Positions 25,842 to 34,892 of a DNA stretch of 64,000 bases are shown here, one piece after another. This DNA is from Planctomycetota bacterium (GTDB taxonomy: Bacteria; Planctomycetota; Planctomycetia; Pirellulales; Lacipirellulaceae). Each line of letters begins with the position of its first letter. The first letter of the stretch is position 1. The position numbers and the translations under genes were made by a program. The DNA is taken from the NCBI GenBank assembly GCA_013152205.1, contig JAADGV010000032.1:1-64000 (forward strand), read 5' to 3'. The notes under the pieces were generated by a model. It did no database searches. It was given only the letters and a program-made list of their open reading frames with translations, and was not told the DNA's origin.

Positions 25842-27040
25842 GCGGGCGACCTCTAGCCATGCCATCGCCGTGGTTTATTCTGTTATGCCTTCCGGTTGTG
25901 GCATGCGGCCCGTGCTTTGCGGCGGAGATTCCTCCGGCTTACCTCGACCCCGCGAGCGAGCCGGCTGCAATGCTCGGCGACTATCATTTCTTTCTGGATG
26001 CGAAGAAACAAATTCCCAATACGCGGGTCGTTCCGTTCGATTTAAATACTCCGCACTTTGCCGACTATGCTCATCTCCGACGGTTTCTTTGGTTGCCTGA
26101 AGGTACAAGCATCGTTTATCACGAAAAGGAAGATCTTGAGTATCCCGTTGGTGCGGTTTTGATTATCACCATCAGTTACCTTCACGACCTTCGCGATCCG
26201 GCCTTGGGCGAAGACATTATCGAGACGCGACTGTTCATTCACCGGAAGCAGGGTTGGCAGGGCGCCCAGTACAATTGGAACAAGGAGACGACCGAGGCTA
26301 GGCTCTCGGTCACCGGCACAAGTGCCGAGGTCTCTTGGGTTCATTACGATGGTTCGAATCGCAGCCACACATTTCTCGCCCCCAACAGCAATCAGTGTAA
26401 ACAGTGCCATGAGTTCGGCGGGAAGCAGGTGCCCCTTGGGCCGACGAAAGCAGATCGGATCAACCGCGTGTTTCACTACGCGGATGGAGCGGAAAACCAG
26501 CTTTCTCGCTGGTCGAAAATTGGCTACCTGACAGGCTCGCCGAAAAACCCTGACGACGCGCCGAGAATGCCCGTCTGGGACGATCCTTCGACCGGGTCGG
26601 TTCACGAGCGAGCCCGAGCGTACCTGGAAATGAACTGTTCGAGCTGCCATCGGCCTGAAGGAATCGCCTACACGTCGGGACTCGATTTGACGTTCGCTCA
26701 GCAAACGCCCGTCCGCTATGGCGTCTTCAAGGCGCCGGTCGCTGCTGGTCGGGGAGTTGGCAACGGGAGATTTGCGATCGAGCCAGGAAGGCCCGATCGA
26801 TCGTTTCTTGTTCACCGATTGCGTTCGACCGATCCTGGCGTCCGTATGCCAATTGTGGGGCGAGGGCTACAGCACGAAGAAGGGGTAGCGCTCATCGAAC
26901 AGTGGATCGCCCAGATGCAGTTTACGGAGATGGCCCAAGCCCAAGTCCAGGCCGATCGGCAAGGCTTCTTTCGGATTTTCGGTTCCAACGATTCGCCGGA
27001 GAACGAATCTCGGCCCATCGCACTGGAGTCAAAAGAATGA
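25838..27040 (+). CDS. SO2930/HNE_0200-family secreted protein with two c-type heme sites
   Basis: 400 residues, GTG start overlapping the stop of the previous gene, a sign of translational coupling. Residues about 8-30 form a signal peptide. Two heme-binding CxxCH motifs: CKQCH (187-191) and CSSCH (267-271). The N-terminal domain (ADYAHLRRFLWLPEGT, EYPVGAVLIITISYL, RLFIHRKQGW) and the C-terminal HRLRSTDPGVRMPIVGRG match the HNE_0200-type family, which pairs with beta-helix proteins. It should act in the periplasm as an electron carrier or oxidoreductase; the substrate is unknown. A longer paralogue follows at 27306. Confidence 0.85.
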   Translation: MSGRPLAMPSPWFILLCLPVVACGPCFAAEIPPAYLDPASEPAAMLGDYHFFLDAKKQIPNTRVVPFDLNTPHFADYAHLRRFLWLPEGTSIVYHEKEDLEYPVGAVLIITISYLHDLRDPALGEDIIETRLFIHRKQGWQGAQYNWNKETTEARLSVTGTSAEVSWVHYDGSNRSHTFLAPNSNQCKQCHEFGGKQVPLGPTKADRINRVFHYADGAENQLSRWSKIGYLTGSPKNPDDAPRMPVWDDPSTGSVHERARAYLEMNCSSCHRPEGIAYTSGLDLTFAQQTPVRYGVFKAPVAAGRGVGNGRFAIEPGRPDRSFLVHRLRSTDPGVRMPIVGRGLQHEEGVALIEQWIAQMQFTEMAQAQVQADRQGFFRIFGSNDSPENESRPIALESKE

Positions 27041-27126
27041 GTCGGTGGCGGTGCCCCTGTGCTACTAACGATTAAAATTTACGCAACGAGCAAGAATTTT
27101 GGACGATTGGACTTACAAATTTGACT

Positions 27127-27312
27127 CTCGCAAAGGCGCAAAGAGCCGTGAAAATCATCCTCACAAGCTCTCGCCCGAGGCACCGAAAGGAAATTGATCT
27201 CGCAGAGGCGCGGAGACAGCAGAGAAAACGGGGATCCGTAGCTCTGCTGTCTCCGCGCCTCTGCGAGATAACCCTCTTTCTTGTTTCCTTTGCGACTTAG
27301 CGCCTTTGCGAG
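27127..27312. repeat. Family D nested inverted repeat (CTCGCAAAGGCGCAAAGAGC type)
   Basis: Inner arms 27197-27224 and 27242-27269 are perfect 28-bp reverse complements with a 17-nt loop. Outer arms 27127-27150 and 27289-27312 are also complementary (CTCGCAAAGGCGC with GCGCCTTTGCGAG). The outer right arm reaches into the TTG start region of the following cytochrome gene. Confidence 0.9.
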
Positions 27313-28895
27313 AAATTCCTACCTACTTGGCTACGGCTTTGCCACGCTGGGTTGCGCTGCTTTCGCTAGCGCTGTCGGGCTGTGGATCGGACGCACCGAC
27401 CGAGCAGCAATCGTCTGATTCGTCAGTAGGTGGCAATGCGGTACATGTCGACGTTGAGGCCCGCCGTCCGGCGAGCATGCTTTCGGAATACAATCTTTTT
27501 GCTGATTTGAAAAATCAGGTGCCTAACGAGGGCGTTATCCCGTATGTGCTGCGGTCGTCTCATTTTGTCGACTACGCGGTTTCGCACCACTATCTCTATC
27601 TGCCCGCTGGCGCGCGGGCGACCTACCACGAGAATGACGTGTTTGCGTTCCCCGTTGGTACGGTGCTGATTCAGTCGCTCGGATTTCCCAACGACCTACG
27701 CTACCCGCTGCAAGGAGAACACATTGTTGAAACCCGTCTACTGATTCACCAGAGAAAGGGTTGGGTTGCTGTGCCTTACCTTTGGAACGATGAGGGGACC
27801 GATGCGCGGCGGGCGGTCATTGGCGGGAAGACGACCGTCCATTGGATTCACCATGACGGGGAAGAACGCTCGCACCAGTTTATTACGCCAGACATGAACC
27901 AGTGTAAGCGTTGCCACAAAAACCAGGATATCGTTCGACCGATCGGAGTCCGCGCGCGGAATCTCAATTGCCAACTTGCAGATGGCAATCAACTGGCACG
28001 CTGGGCCGAAACGGGTTTGCTTGACGGGGTTCCTGACGCAAGCAGCGAAATCCCTCAAGCGGTTGTCTGGAGCGACCCGACGACTGGCTCGGTCGAAGAG
28101 CGGGCGAGGGCTTGGCTTGATGTGAATTGCTCGCATTGTCACAATCCCCACGGAACGGCCAGTGTCTCGGGACTTGATCTTTCGTTGCACCAGAAGATGC
28201 CGGTGCGGTTTGGAGTTTACAAACCGCCGGTCGCGGCTGGGCGAGGTTCGAGCGGTTTCCAGTTTAGCATCACCCCCGGAAGCCCTCAGACTTCTTTTCT
28301 ATTGCACCGCATTCGCTCGACCGACCCTGGTGCGATGATGCCGACGGTTGGTCGTAGTCTTGTCGACGAAGAAGGAACGGCGCTGATCGAGCAATGGATC
28401 AACGAGATGCATGGCGACGAGCAGCTTGCCGAACGTGCTTTGAATCCTGTCAAAGCCTACCGTGCCGCGCTCGAAGGGGGCGACGCCTCGCGCGGCAAGA
28501 AGCTTTTTTACTCGACCGCAAAATGTAGTTCTTGCCATCAGGCAAACCAGAACGATCCTGGCAATGTCGGCCCCTCGTTGGCCGACGTGGCATCTCGCAC
28601 CAAGCGCGAGTATCTTTTGGAATCGATCGTTGCACCCAGTGCAAAGATTGTTGAGAAATACGCTGCCACGATTGTTGAACTCGACGATGGCAAAGTTCAT
28701 TCTGGCATTGTCGCGTCGGAGGATGCCAATGAACTGGTTCTCCGAATGGCCGATGCAACTCAGATCAAACTGTCGAAAGAAAGCATTGACGATCGGCTTC
28801 TCTCGCCCGTTTCGCTCATGCCTTCGATGGCAAACATTCTTTCAACCCAGGACGTTGCTGATCTGATTGAGTTTCTCTCGACACTCAAGGATTGA
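27306..28895 (+). CDS. SO2930/HNE_0200-family lipoprotein with three CxxCH heme sites
   Basis: 529 residues as drawn; the TTG at 27306 lies inside the preceding repeat, and TTG codons at 27327 or 27336 are alternatives that keep the lipobox (LALSGC, Cys26). Hemes: CKRCH (200-204), CSHCH (275-279), and CSSCH (407-411) in an added C-terminal domain. Residues about 45-370 parallel the 25838 protein along the whole length (NDLRYPLQGEHIVETRL, DPTTGSVEERARAWLDVNCSHCH). The extra domain (GKKLFYSTAKCSSCHQAN, SLADVASRTKREYLLESI, LVLRMADATQIKLSKESI) is the planctomycete cytochrome c/putative heme-binding type often found with membrane-bound dehydrogenases. Confidence 0.85.
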   Translation: MREIPTYLATALPRWVALLSLALSGCGSDAPTEQQSSDSSVGGNAVHVDVEARRPASMLSEYNLFADLKNQVPNEGVIPYVLRSSHFVDYAVSHHYLYLPAGARATYHENDVFAFPVGTVLIQSLGFPNDLRYPLQGEHIVETRLLIHQRKGWVAVPYLWNDEGTDARRAVIGGKTTVHWIHHDGEERSHQFITPDMNQCKRCHKNQDIVRPIGVRARNLNCQLADGNQLARWAETGLLDGVPDASSEIPQAVVWSDPTTGSVEERARAWLDVNCSHCHNPHGTASVSGLDLSLHQKMPVRFGVYKPPVAAGRGSSGFQFSITPGSPQTSFLLHRIRSTDPGAMMPTVGRSLVDEEGTALIEQWINEMHGDEQLAERALNPVKAYRAALEGGDASRGKKLFYSTAKCSSCHQANQNDPGNVGPSLADVASRTKREYLLESIVAPSAKIVEKYAATIVELDDGKVHSGIVASEDANELVLRMADATQIKLSKESIDDRLLSPVSLMPSMANILSTQDVADLIEFLSTLKD

Positions 28896-28910
28896 TGGTC
28901 GAAACAAAAA

Positions 28911-29010
28911 AAGAGAACCGCTAATCAGCGCTAATGCACGCTAATAGGTGAACGAAATGCAAAAAAACAGACATGCGATTAGCGATTATCCGCGTTGATT
29001 AGCGGTTTCT
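28911..29010. repeat. Family B inverted repeat (ACCGCTAATCAGCGCTAAT type)
   Basis: Left arm 28911-28946 and right arm 28975-29010 are imperfect complements centred on GAACCGCTAATCA / TGATTAGCGGTTTC. Related half-copies: 16606-16645, 31110-31146, 56311-56355. It follows the stop of the cytochrome gene at 28895. The rest of the gap to 29263 has no supportable gene. Confidence 0.8.
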
Positions 29011-29263
29011 TCTTTCAGAAAATTGTGTCAAGAAAGCAAGCTTTACGGGTTTGTCTTACAGGTGCGCTGGACACGGAGGGGTCGAATGCTGTTACAATAC
29101 CCGGCGTTGCATGGCTGGAAGCGCCGAAAGGTGGGTGGACCTGTCGCCCTACTAATCTGTTTGCAAGAGATGGTCTTTGGGAGGAGATGTCGTGGCCGAC
29201 ACCGCTAACGAATCTACTTTAGGCTTTAATGACTCTTGGGAACGTGAATTGGTGAGTTGCTCT

Positions 29264-31087
29264 ATGAATCGAACCCTCTGGCGTGTTTGCGCTGCGGTCT
29301 TTTTGCTGATCTTTCTCTCTCCTGGCTGCTCGAAGCCGCTGGAGCCAACGAGCGTCCTTGATACCGAGGTGGCACTGCCACTGTTGGGAGAGAAGGTTTC
29401 AAGATTTTCGTTCGTCGATTTGCGGTACTTGTCGCGGACACTGGACGAGTTTGGCGAGAACAAGGCGTATGTGATCGTGTTTACGAATCTCGATTGCCCG
29501 ATTGTGAAACGTTTTCTGCCTCGGCTGAAAGCACTCGACGAACAGTATCGTGAGCAAGGCGTGCAGTTTCTATCGCTCAACGTGGGGCCTGAGGATTCGG
29601 TGGTCGATGCGGCTGCGCAGGCGGTGAAAGCGGATATTGCGTTTCCTTTCTGCAAAGACTTTGACGGCGAGGCGGCGAAGGCGTTGGGAGTGACTCGAAC
29701 GCCGGAGGTCGTGGTGCTCGACGCGGATCAACGGTTGGTTTATCGAGGGCGGATCGATGGCAGCATTCGCTTTGCCGGGGTAAGCCCCAAGAAGGTTCGC
29801 GAAGATCTGAAGGAGGCGATCGAAGATGTATTGGCCGGCGAGGAAGTTCGCGTAGAAGAAACGCCCGTGGATGGTTGTCTGATTACGTTTCCCAAGGACC
29901 AAGGGCCTTCGGATCGAGAGGTGACGTTTAGCGAGCACATTGCCCCGCTGTTGCAAGAGCATTGCCAGAATTGTCATCGACCGGATACCGAAGCCCCGTT
30001 TTCGCTGCTTACGTACGACGACGCGGCGACTCATGCCGAAATGGTCGGCGAAGTAGTTTTGCAACAGCGGATGCCGCCTTGGTTTGCGTGTGAGCAGGAT
30101 GGCGAAATTGTGAATCGCCGCACCATGGACGCTGACGAACGACAGTTGATCGCCGATTGGATTGCGGCGGGCACACCCGAGGGCGACCGAGCGAAGTTGC
30201 CTGAGCCGAAGGAGTTTTCTGATCTGGACTGGCAGATTGGCAAGCCCGACCTGCTCATCAAGATGGCTACCGAGCAGAAGATTCCTGCCGATGGGTACAT
30301 TCCGTATCGCTACGTTACTTTGCCCTATGTGTTTCTCCGCGATACTTGGGTACAGCAGATCGAAATCCATCCTGGCAATCGAAACGTCGTGCATCATTGC
30401 AATATGGCGTATGTCACGATGGAAAATGGAAAGCCAAAGGAACATTTCATCACGGGGTTCGTGCCGGGGGGGACGGCGATGTTCTTGGACGAGGGGACTG
30501 CATTTAAGATTCCAGCGAAGTCGATTTTGGTTTTGCAACTTCACTATGTTTCGCTGGGCGAGGAGGCAAGCGACCAAACCTCGGTGGGTTTTGTTTTTCC
30601 GAAGAGTGCTGTTAACAAGCAGATCAAGCACATGCAGGTGAAAAATCTGGATTTTGAAATTCCGCCGGGGGCGCCCCACCATGCGGTCGTTGGCGAGCGC
30701 ACGCTCGAACACGATTCGACTGGCATCGCCATGTTCTCTCACATGCACCTCCGGGGTAAAGACATGACATTTTTGGCACACTACCCCGATGGCACCCAGG
30801 AGACGCTGTTGACAATTCCCAACTACAGCTTCGACTGGCAGATGTCATACCGTTGGGAAGTCGGCAAGAAGAAGTTTCCGCAGGGGACACGGATCGAGTG
30901 CATCGCCCATTTCGATAATACCGAGTTTAATCCGTATAATCCTGCTCCCGACGAGGCAGTTCGGTATGGCCCGCAGACGTATCACGAGATGATGTTTGGT
31001 TTTTTCTTTTTCCTGGAAGACGACGAGAACTTGAATCTGGCCATCGATCCGAATACGGGGCATGTCTTAATAACTCAAAGTGAATAA
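29264..31087 (+). CDS. Redoxin / c-type heme / copper type II monooxygenase-like lipoprotein
   Basis: 607 residues from ATG 29264 (the upstream open frame lacks a signal). Lipobox LSPGC (Cys22). Domain 1 (about 40-195) is a thioredoxin-like redoxin with NLDCPIVKRF, keeping only one cysteine (Cys78) of the usual pair. Domain 2 carries a CQNCH heme site (234-238). Domain 3 (about 330-600) resembles the copper type II ascorbate-dependent monooxygenases: VVHHCNMAYV (His377/378), LQLHYVS (His427), FSHMHLRGKD (His493/495) and a Met at 527 that could be the sixth ligand. It probably sits on the outer face of a membrane; substrate unknown. No neighbour identifies the electron donor. Confidence 0.8.
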   Translation: MNRTLWRVCAAVFLLIFLSPGCSKPLEPTSVLDTEVALPLLGEKVSRFSFVDLRYLSRTLDEFGENKAYVIVFTNLDCPIVKRFLPRLKALDEQYREQGVQFLSLNVGPEDSVVDAAAQAVKADIAFPFCKDFDGEAAKALGVTRTPEVVVLDADQRLVYRGRIDGSIRFAGVSPKKVREDLKEAIEDVLAGEEVRVEETPVDGCLITFPKDQGPSDREVTFSEHIAPLLQEHCQNCHRPDTEAPFSLLTYDDAATHAEMVGEVVLQQRMPPWFACEQDGEIVNRRTMDADERQLIADWIAAGTPEGDRAKLPEPKEFSDLDWQIGKPDLLIKMATEQKIPADGYIPYRYVTLPYVFLRDTWVQQIEIHPGNRNVVHHCNMAYVTMENGKPKEHFITGFVPGGTAMFLDEGTAFKIPAKSILVLQLHYVSLGEEASDQTSVGFVFPKSAVNKQIKHMQVKNLDFEIPPGAPHHAVVGERTLEHDSTGIAMFSHMHLRGKDMTFLAHYPDGTQETLLTIPNYSFDWQMSYRWEVGKKKFPQGTRIECIAHFDNTEFNPYNPAPDEAVRYGPQTYHEMMFGFFFFLEDDENLNLAIDPNTGHVLITQSE

Positions 31088-31109
31088 CCCCAGCGCGGCC
31101 TTTGGCCGC

Positions 31110-31146
31110 AAACAAAAAAAGAGAACCGCTAATACGCGCTGATTTT
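31110..31146. repeat. Family B half-copy
   Basis: AAACAAAAAAAGAGAACCGC followed by TAATACGCGCTGAT matches the left arm and preceding A-run at 28903-28935. Like that copy it lies just after a cytochrome-cluster gene. The remaining gap to 31424 shows no supportable gene. Confidence 0.65.
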
Positions 31147-31424
31147 AAGCCTCTATAGTTTCAAAAACGCATCGAGGGGTGGCTGGGGTAAGGGCATTTT
31201 ACCTTTTCTTGCGATGGCCAGCTTTCGCTATTTGCAATGGCGTGGCCGCCACCGCTAACACCTGTCGCTTGAGGCAGCGCGGCTGCCGTACGCATTTGCT
31301 GGAAATTTACTCAAGACGTAAGTGGTTAGTAAGTAAGGAGATACATCGAGTTCAATAGCGTTATTCCCCGAAAAATAGGTGAAATGATAGACAAATCGAG
31401 ACGGAACGCGCATCGTTATAGTTA

Positions 31425-31991
31425 ATGGAACGGTCTCACACTTTTGCCGAGAAGGTAGCGGTCTGCGTCGAGCGTCTGACGGAGAGTGGGGTTGCTGCGC
31501 TCGGTGGGCTGTTCGATCTTACGTCGCAACGGCTCGTCCGTTATGCCACGACGATTACGTGCAACCAGCACGATGCCGAGGATGCGGTGCAGGCGAGCTT
31601 GGTTCAGGTCGCTAAGAGTTTGCGAAAGTTCTGTCAGGTCGATCAACCGTGGCCCTATCTTTTGCGAGTGGTTCGGAACGAAGCTTTGCTTATTGCTCGG
31701 CGCAAGAAGCGGTGGACCCTGTCGGGTAATCTGGCCGATCTTTTTACGCGGCGGCTGGTTGACGAAGTCGAGATGGAAGAGACCTACCGAGCCGTTTGGA
31801 GTGCTCTGCGTTCGTTGCCCACCGAACAGGCCGAAGTTGTGGTGTTGAAAATTTGGGAAGAGATGACGTTTGCCCAAATTGCGGAGATCCTAGAGATTTC
31901 GCCGGGCACTGTTGCCAGTCGCTACCGTTACGCGATGCAAAAGCTGGCGCAGAAACTTGATCCTGCGGAGGGCAAGGTTCCGAATGTCTGA
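31425..31991 (+). CDS. ECF-type RNA polymerase sigma factor
   Basis: 188 residues. Region 2 (about 30-90; LVRYATTITCNQHDAEDAVQ, SLVQVAKSLRKF, PWPYLLRVVRNEALLIAR) and region 4 (about 125-180; ALRSLPTEQAEVVVLKIWEE, TFAQIAEILEISPGTVASRY) are a standard extracytoplasmic-function sigma factor. It leads a plus-strand operon of GspF-like and pseudopilin genes and overlaps the next gene by 8 bp. It may be devoted to that operon, which is inference from layout. Start ATG at 31425, with no obvious Shine-Dalgarno. Confidence 0.9.
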   Translation: MERSHTFAEKVAVCVERLTESGVAALGGLFDLTSQRLVRYATTITCNQHDAEDAVQASLVQVAKSLRKFCQVDQPWPYLLRVVRNEALLIARRKKRWTLSGNLADLFTRRLVDEVEMEETYRAVWSALRSLPTEQAEVVVLKIWEEMTFAQIAEILEISPGTVASRYRYAMQKLAQKLDPAEGKVPNV

Positions 31992-32364
31992 ATTCAGCCA
32001 AGAATACGAACAACCGGCTATCGAGCAGTTGGAATCGATCGTTCGCTCTGCAAGCGGATATCTCCAGCCCACCGACGACTTGCGGCCAAATGCCCTCGAA
32101 GCGGCACGCGACGCTTGTCGGCAACGGCGCACGAACCGACGTCTGGGTGGCTTGGCGATTCTTGTTCTGTTGGTTGCCGCGACGGGGTTTCCCGACTTTT
32201 TGCTTTCGTCGTATCCAGGGGTCGCTGCTGTGCAGAGCAGCGAATTGCATCGCCGCGCTGCGCGGAGTGTTGCCGAGAATGGCACCGAGACCAATTGGGC
32301 CCTGTACGAAGCGTTTACCGAGTTGCGCCGCGAACACTCTGCGTTGCTCAATCCTTCGGATTGA
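31984..32364 (+). CDS. Small membrane protein overlapping the ECF sigma factor, possible anti-sigma factor
   Basis: 126 residues; ATG at 31984 lies inside the last codons of the sigma factor gene. A single hydrophobic helix (about 57-72; LAILVLLVAATGF) separates a cytoplasmic acidic N terminus from a short outer tail. The position (overlapping, downstream of an ECF sigma) and topology fit an anti-sigma factor, but I see no zinc-binding HxxxCxxC motif. It could instead be an unrelated membrane protein of the pseudopilin operon. Confidence 0.55.
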   Translation: MSEFSQEYEQPAIEQLESIVRSASGYLQPTDDLRPNALEAARDACRQRRTNRRLGGLAILVLLVAATGFPDFLLSSYPGVAAVQSSELHRRAARSVAENGTETNWALYEAFTELRREHSALLNPSD

Positions 32365-32451
32365 TTGTTTTTCGCACTTTTCTAAACAAACCGCTCTGCG
32401 ACGCGCATCAGTAGGTTAGTGGTTTGTCAGGCTTGCATCGAGGGGTCTGGC

Positions 32452-32532
<81 letters not shown>

Positions 32533-32581
32533 ACATAGCAATCCTGCATTGAACTTCCGCTTCTCTTTGCTTTTTCGGAAC

Positions 32582-33595
32582 ATGAGCAAAATAGCCCTAG
32601 AAAATGTTTTGGCGCTCAACGAAGAGTTAGCCGCCTTGGCCGAAGCGGGGATTCCCTCGAATCTTGCTCCTGGGGCTTCGCCAGATGCGCTGGCTGGAGT
32701 GCTTGAGCAAATCAATAGTAGTCTCTCGTTGCGGTCGAATTTAGGGCAAACGCTGGTCTCGGCAACGTCGGAGAATCCAGAGCTTCCATCGGTTTATCGG
32801 AGCGCTTTGGAGGCGGGTGTACGTAGTGATTGCCTCTCGGCCACGCTCGATGGGATTAGTCGGCAAGCAACCGCAGAGAACGAGCTGCGTAGCATTGTGG
32901 GTCGGTCGTTGATTCCTCCGTTAATTGTTTCGATGTTGGCGTACGTGGGCTTTGTTGTCTTGTGTCTGAACTTCTCGCCGACGATCGAAGGCATGTACAC
33001 GCAAGTTGGCCAAACGCCGAGTCGGTCTGCCAGCTTTTTGATCGCCATGCGTGGATGGTTGCCCTACTGGGCGACCATTTTTCCGCTACTGATACTCGGG
33101 GCTGTGATCCTCTGGCTACGTGGGTGGGGAAGCTGGCAACGTCTGGTTCCGGGTGCGCGACGCTACACGGCAGCCGTTCGGAACGCGAACTTTGCTCGCC
33201 AACTGACATTGTTGGTAGAAAACGGTCTCTCGCTCGAAGAAAGCTTGCCAGTTGCGGCAGCGGTGACCGGCGACAAAGGACTGATCGCGGCATGTGCGAC
33301 CTTGTTGGAAGCAGACGCAAAGAACAAAACATCGGCTGCCGATTCCAAGGCACTGCTCGCTTTGCCGCCGATCTTGCGTTGGGCACTCACCGGCAATCTG
33401 GGAAATCAGTCGTTGCCCGAAATTTTACGGTTCGCAGAAAAAAATTACCGGCACCGGGCGGAACGCCGTGCCGCCACTTGGCGTGTTGCCCTTCCGGCGA
33501 CGCTCGGGGCGTTGCTGAGTGGGTTTGTTGTGTTGGCCTATGGTTTGAGTCTGTTTGGGCCGTTTGTTCAGTTGCTCGAAGACATTGCGCGTTAA
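32582..33595 (+). CDS. GspF/PilC-like inner-membrane protein (first of three)
   Basis: 337 residues from ATG 32582; the longer upstream frame runs back into the repeat and is rejected. It has membrane helices near 113-135 (PPLIVSMLAYVGFVVLCLNF), 163-185 (TIFPLLILGAVILWL) and 305-330 (GALLSGFVVLAYGLSLFGPF), with a GspF-type cytoplasmic part ARQLTLLVENGLSLEESLPV before the last helix. The canonical N-terminal GspF domain is replaced by a shorter, divergent segment. Such proteins anchor the assembly platform of type II secretion or type IV pili. No ATPase gene is present nearby. Confidence 0.8.
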   Translation: MSKIALENVLALNEELAALAEAGIPSNLAPGASPDALAGVLEQINSSLSLRSNLGQTLVSATSENPELPSVYRSALEAGVRSDCLSATLDGISRQATAENELRSIVGRSLIPPLIVSMLAYVGFVVLCLNFSPTIEGMYTQVGQTPSRSASFLIAMRGWLPYWATIFPLLILGAVILWLRGWGSWQRLVPGARRYTAAVRNANFARQLTLLVENGLSLEESLPVAAAVTGDKGLIAACATLLEADAKNKTSAADSKALLALPPILRWALTGNLGNQSLPEILRFAEKNYRHRAERRAATWRVALPATLGALLSGFVVLAYGLSLFGPFVQLLEDIAR

Positions 33596-33624
33596 CGATA
33601 TCTAACGCTCTGGTGATCCAAAAA

Positions 33625-34830
33625 ATGCCTGAATTTATTTACGAAGCTTTGAACGAAGACGAGTCTGTGACCGGCGGGCGAATTTCTGCTGAGAGCGTCT
33701 CCGTGGCAGTGGTTCAGCTTGAATCGCAAGGGCTGCAAATTATTTCGATCCAGAACGCAATGTTGGTAACCGACGTAACCCAGGCAGCCGACGACAGCCC
33801 GGCAGATCCTGAAGTCTCGACCGTCAACGACCAGCAAGCGTTGCAGCAACGCCTTGTCGAGGTGCTTGAACAGCGCGACATTCTGGCCCCTGCCCTGGCG
33901 GCGTTTGCCGAAGAATTGCCATCGGGGCGTTCGCGTCGCGAATTGAGCGATCTTGTCGCGCGGATGCAATCAGGCGCCACGGCTGAAGATTTTTGCAGCA
34001 CGGACGACCGGGCAGCCTCGTGGTTGTTGCTACTCGGTCGCGGAACAGGTTCGCACCGGCTGCTGAGCGACCTGTTTGACGAAGCGATGCACGAAAACGA
34101 AAGCCAAACGCTATGGAATCGAGCGTTCATTTACCCAACATTTGTTTCCCTGGGGGCTTTTGGAGTACTTATTTTCTTGTGCATCGCAGTGGTCCCCACT
34201 TTTACGAGCATCTTCGACGATTTCGATCTTAGATTGCCCGTCATGACCACTTTGGTGGTGACTATATCGAACACGGTCCTGCGAAATCCAGTCGGTTTTG
34301 CGTTGGGAACTCTCGCTGCCTTGGTGGGAGTTTACACCGTATTTCGTTTGATTCGCACTTGGGGGCTACCTGGCCGAATTGGAAATATGTTGCTCACTGG
34401 GAATTCATTGCAAGTGACGACTATGGCGAGGTTCACCCGTCGGCTAGCCGAAGCGCTCGACGCGGGGCTTGAGCTGCCTACCGCGCTGCGACTTGTTGGT
34501 AGGGCCGAAGGACGGGGCAGCACGCGACGCATGGCGTTGCAACTCGCAGACGACACGGAACAGAAAAACTTTGACCTGCAAAGCTTGGCCTCAGCCCGTC
34601 GGTTTCCGACCACCGTGGTCCACGCGCTGCAGGCAGGTTCAGACAATAGCCCAAGCATCCCCTTGCTGCGGCAGTTGGCCGAGCTTTATACCACGCGCGT
34701 TCGTGACCGGTATAGCTGGTCGACTGGTTTCGTTGCCCAATTCGTAATTGTCGGAGTTGGACTCACCGTCGGATTGGTTGTACTGGCGCTGTTTCTACCG
34801 TTGGTAAGTTTGATCGAGGGGCTCGCGTGA
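33625..34830 (+). CDS. GspF/PilC-like inner-membrane protein (second, most canonical)
   Basis: 401 residues from ATG 33625. MPEFIYEALNEDESVTGGRI and LESQGLQIISIQ match the classical GspF N-terminal domain. Membrane helices around 173-195 (FVSLGAFGVLIFLCIAVVPTF) and near the C terminus (FVAQFVIVGVGLTVGLVVLALF). The two GspF-like helical segments carry TTMARFTRRLAEALDAGLEL. It follows the first GspF-like gene by 29 bp and is likely in the same operon. Platform role inferred from the family. Confidence 0.85.
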   Translation: MPEFIYEALNEDESVTGGRISAESVSVAVVQLESQGLQIISIQNAMLVTDVTQAADDSPADPEVSTVNDQQALQQRLVEVLEQRDILAPALAAFAEELPSGRSRRELSDLVARMQSGATAEDFCSTDDRAASWLLLLGRGTGSHRLLSDLFDEAMHENESQTLWNRAFIYPTFVSLGAFGVLIFLCIAVVPTFTSIFDDFDLRLPVMTTLVVTISNTVLRNPVGFALGTLAALVGVYTVFRLIRTWGLPGRIGNMLLTGNSLQVTTMARFTRRLAEALDAGLELPTALRLVGRAEGRGSTRRMALQLADDTEQKNFDLQSLASARRFPTTVVHALQAGSDNSPSIPLLRQLAELYTTRVRDRYSWSTGFVAQFVIVGVGLTVGLVVLALFLPLVSLIEGLA

Positions 34831-34892
34831 TTACCCTAATTTACCATCCAGTAAGGAAAAACTTAACACTTCAGCCGAGCAAAACTGGAATA

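Noticed and set aside
29570-30781. 403-residue minus-strand ORF
   Set aside because: It is antisense to the redoxin/copper gene, His- and Arg-rich in the way of a codon-complement shadow, with no recognisable domain.
32962-33624. Long N-terminal extension of the second GspF-like protein
   Set aside because: This stretch overlaps the first GspF-like gene in another frame; the canonical GspF start is the ATG at 33625.
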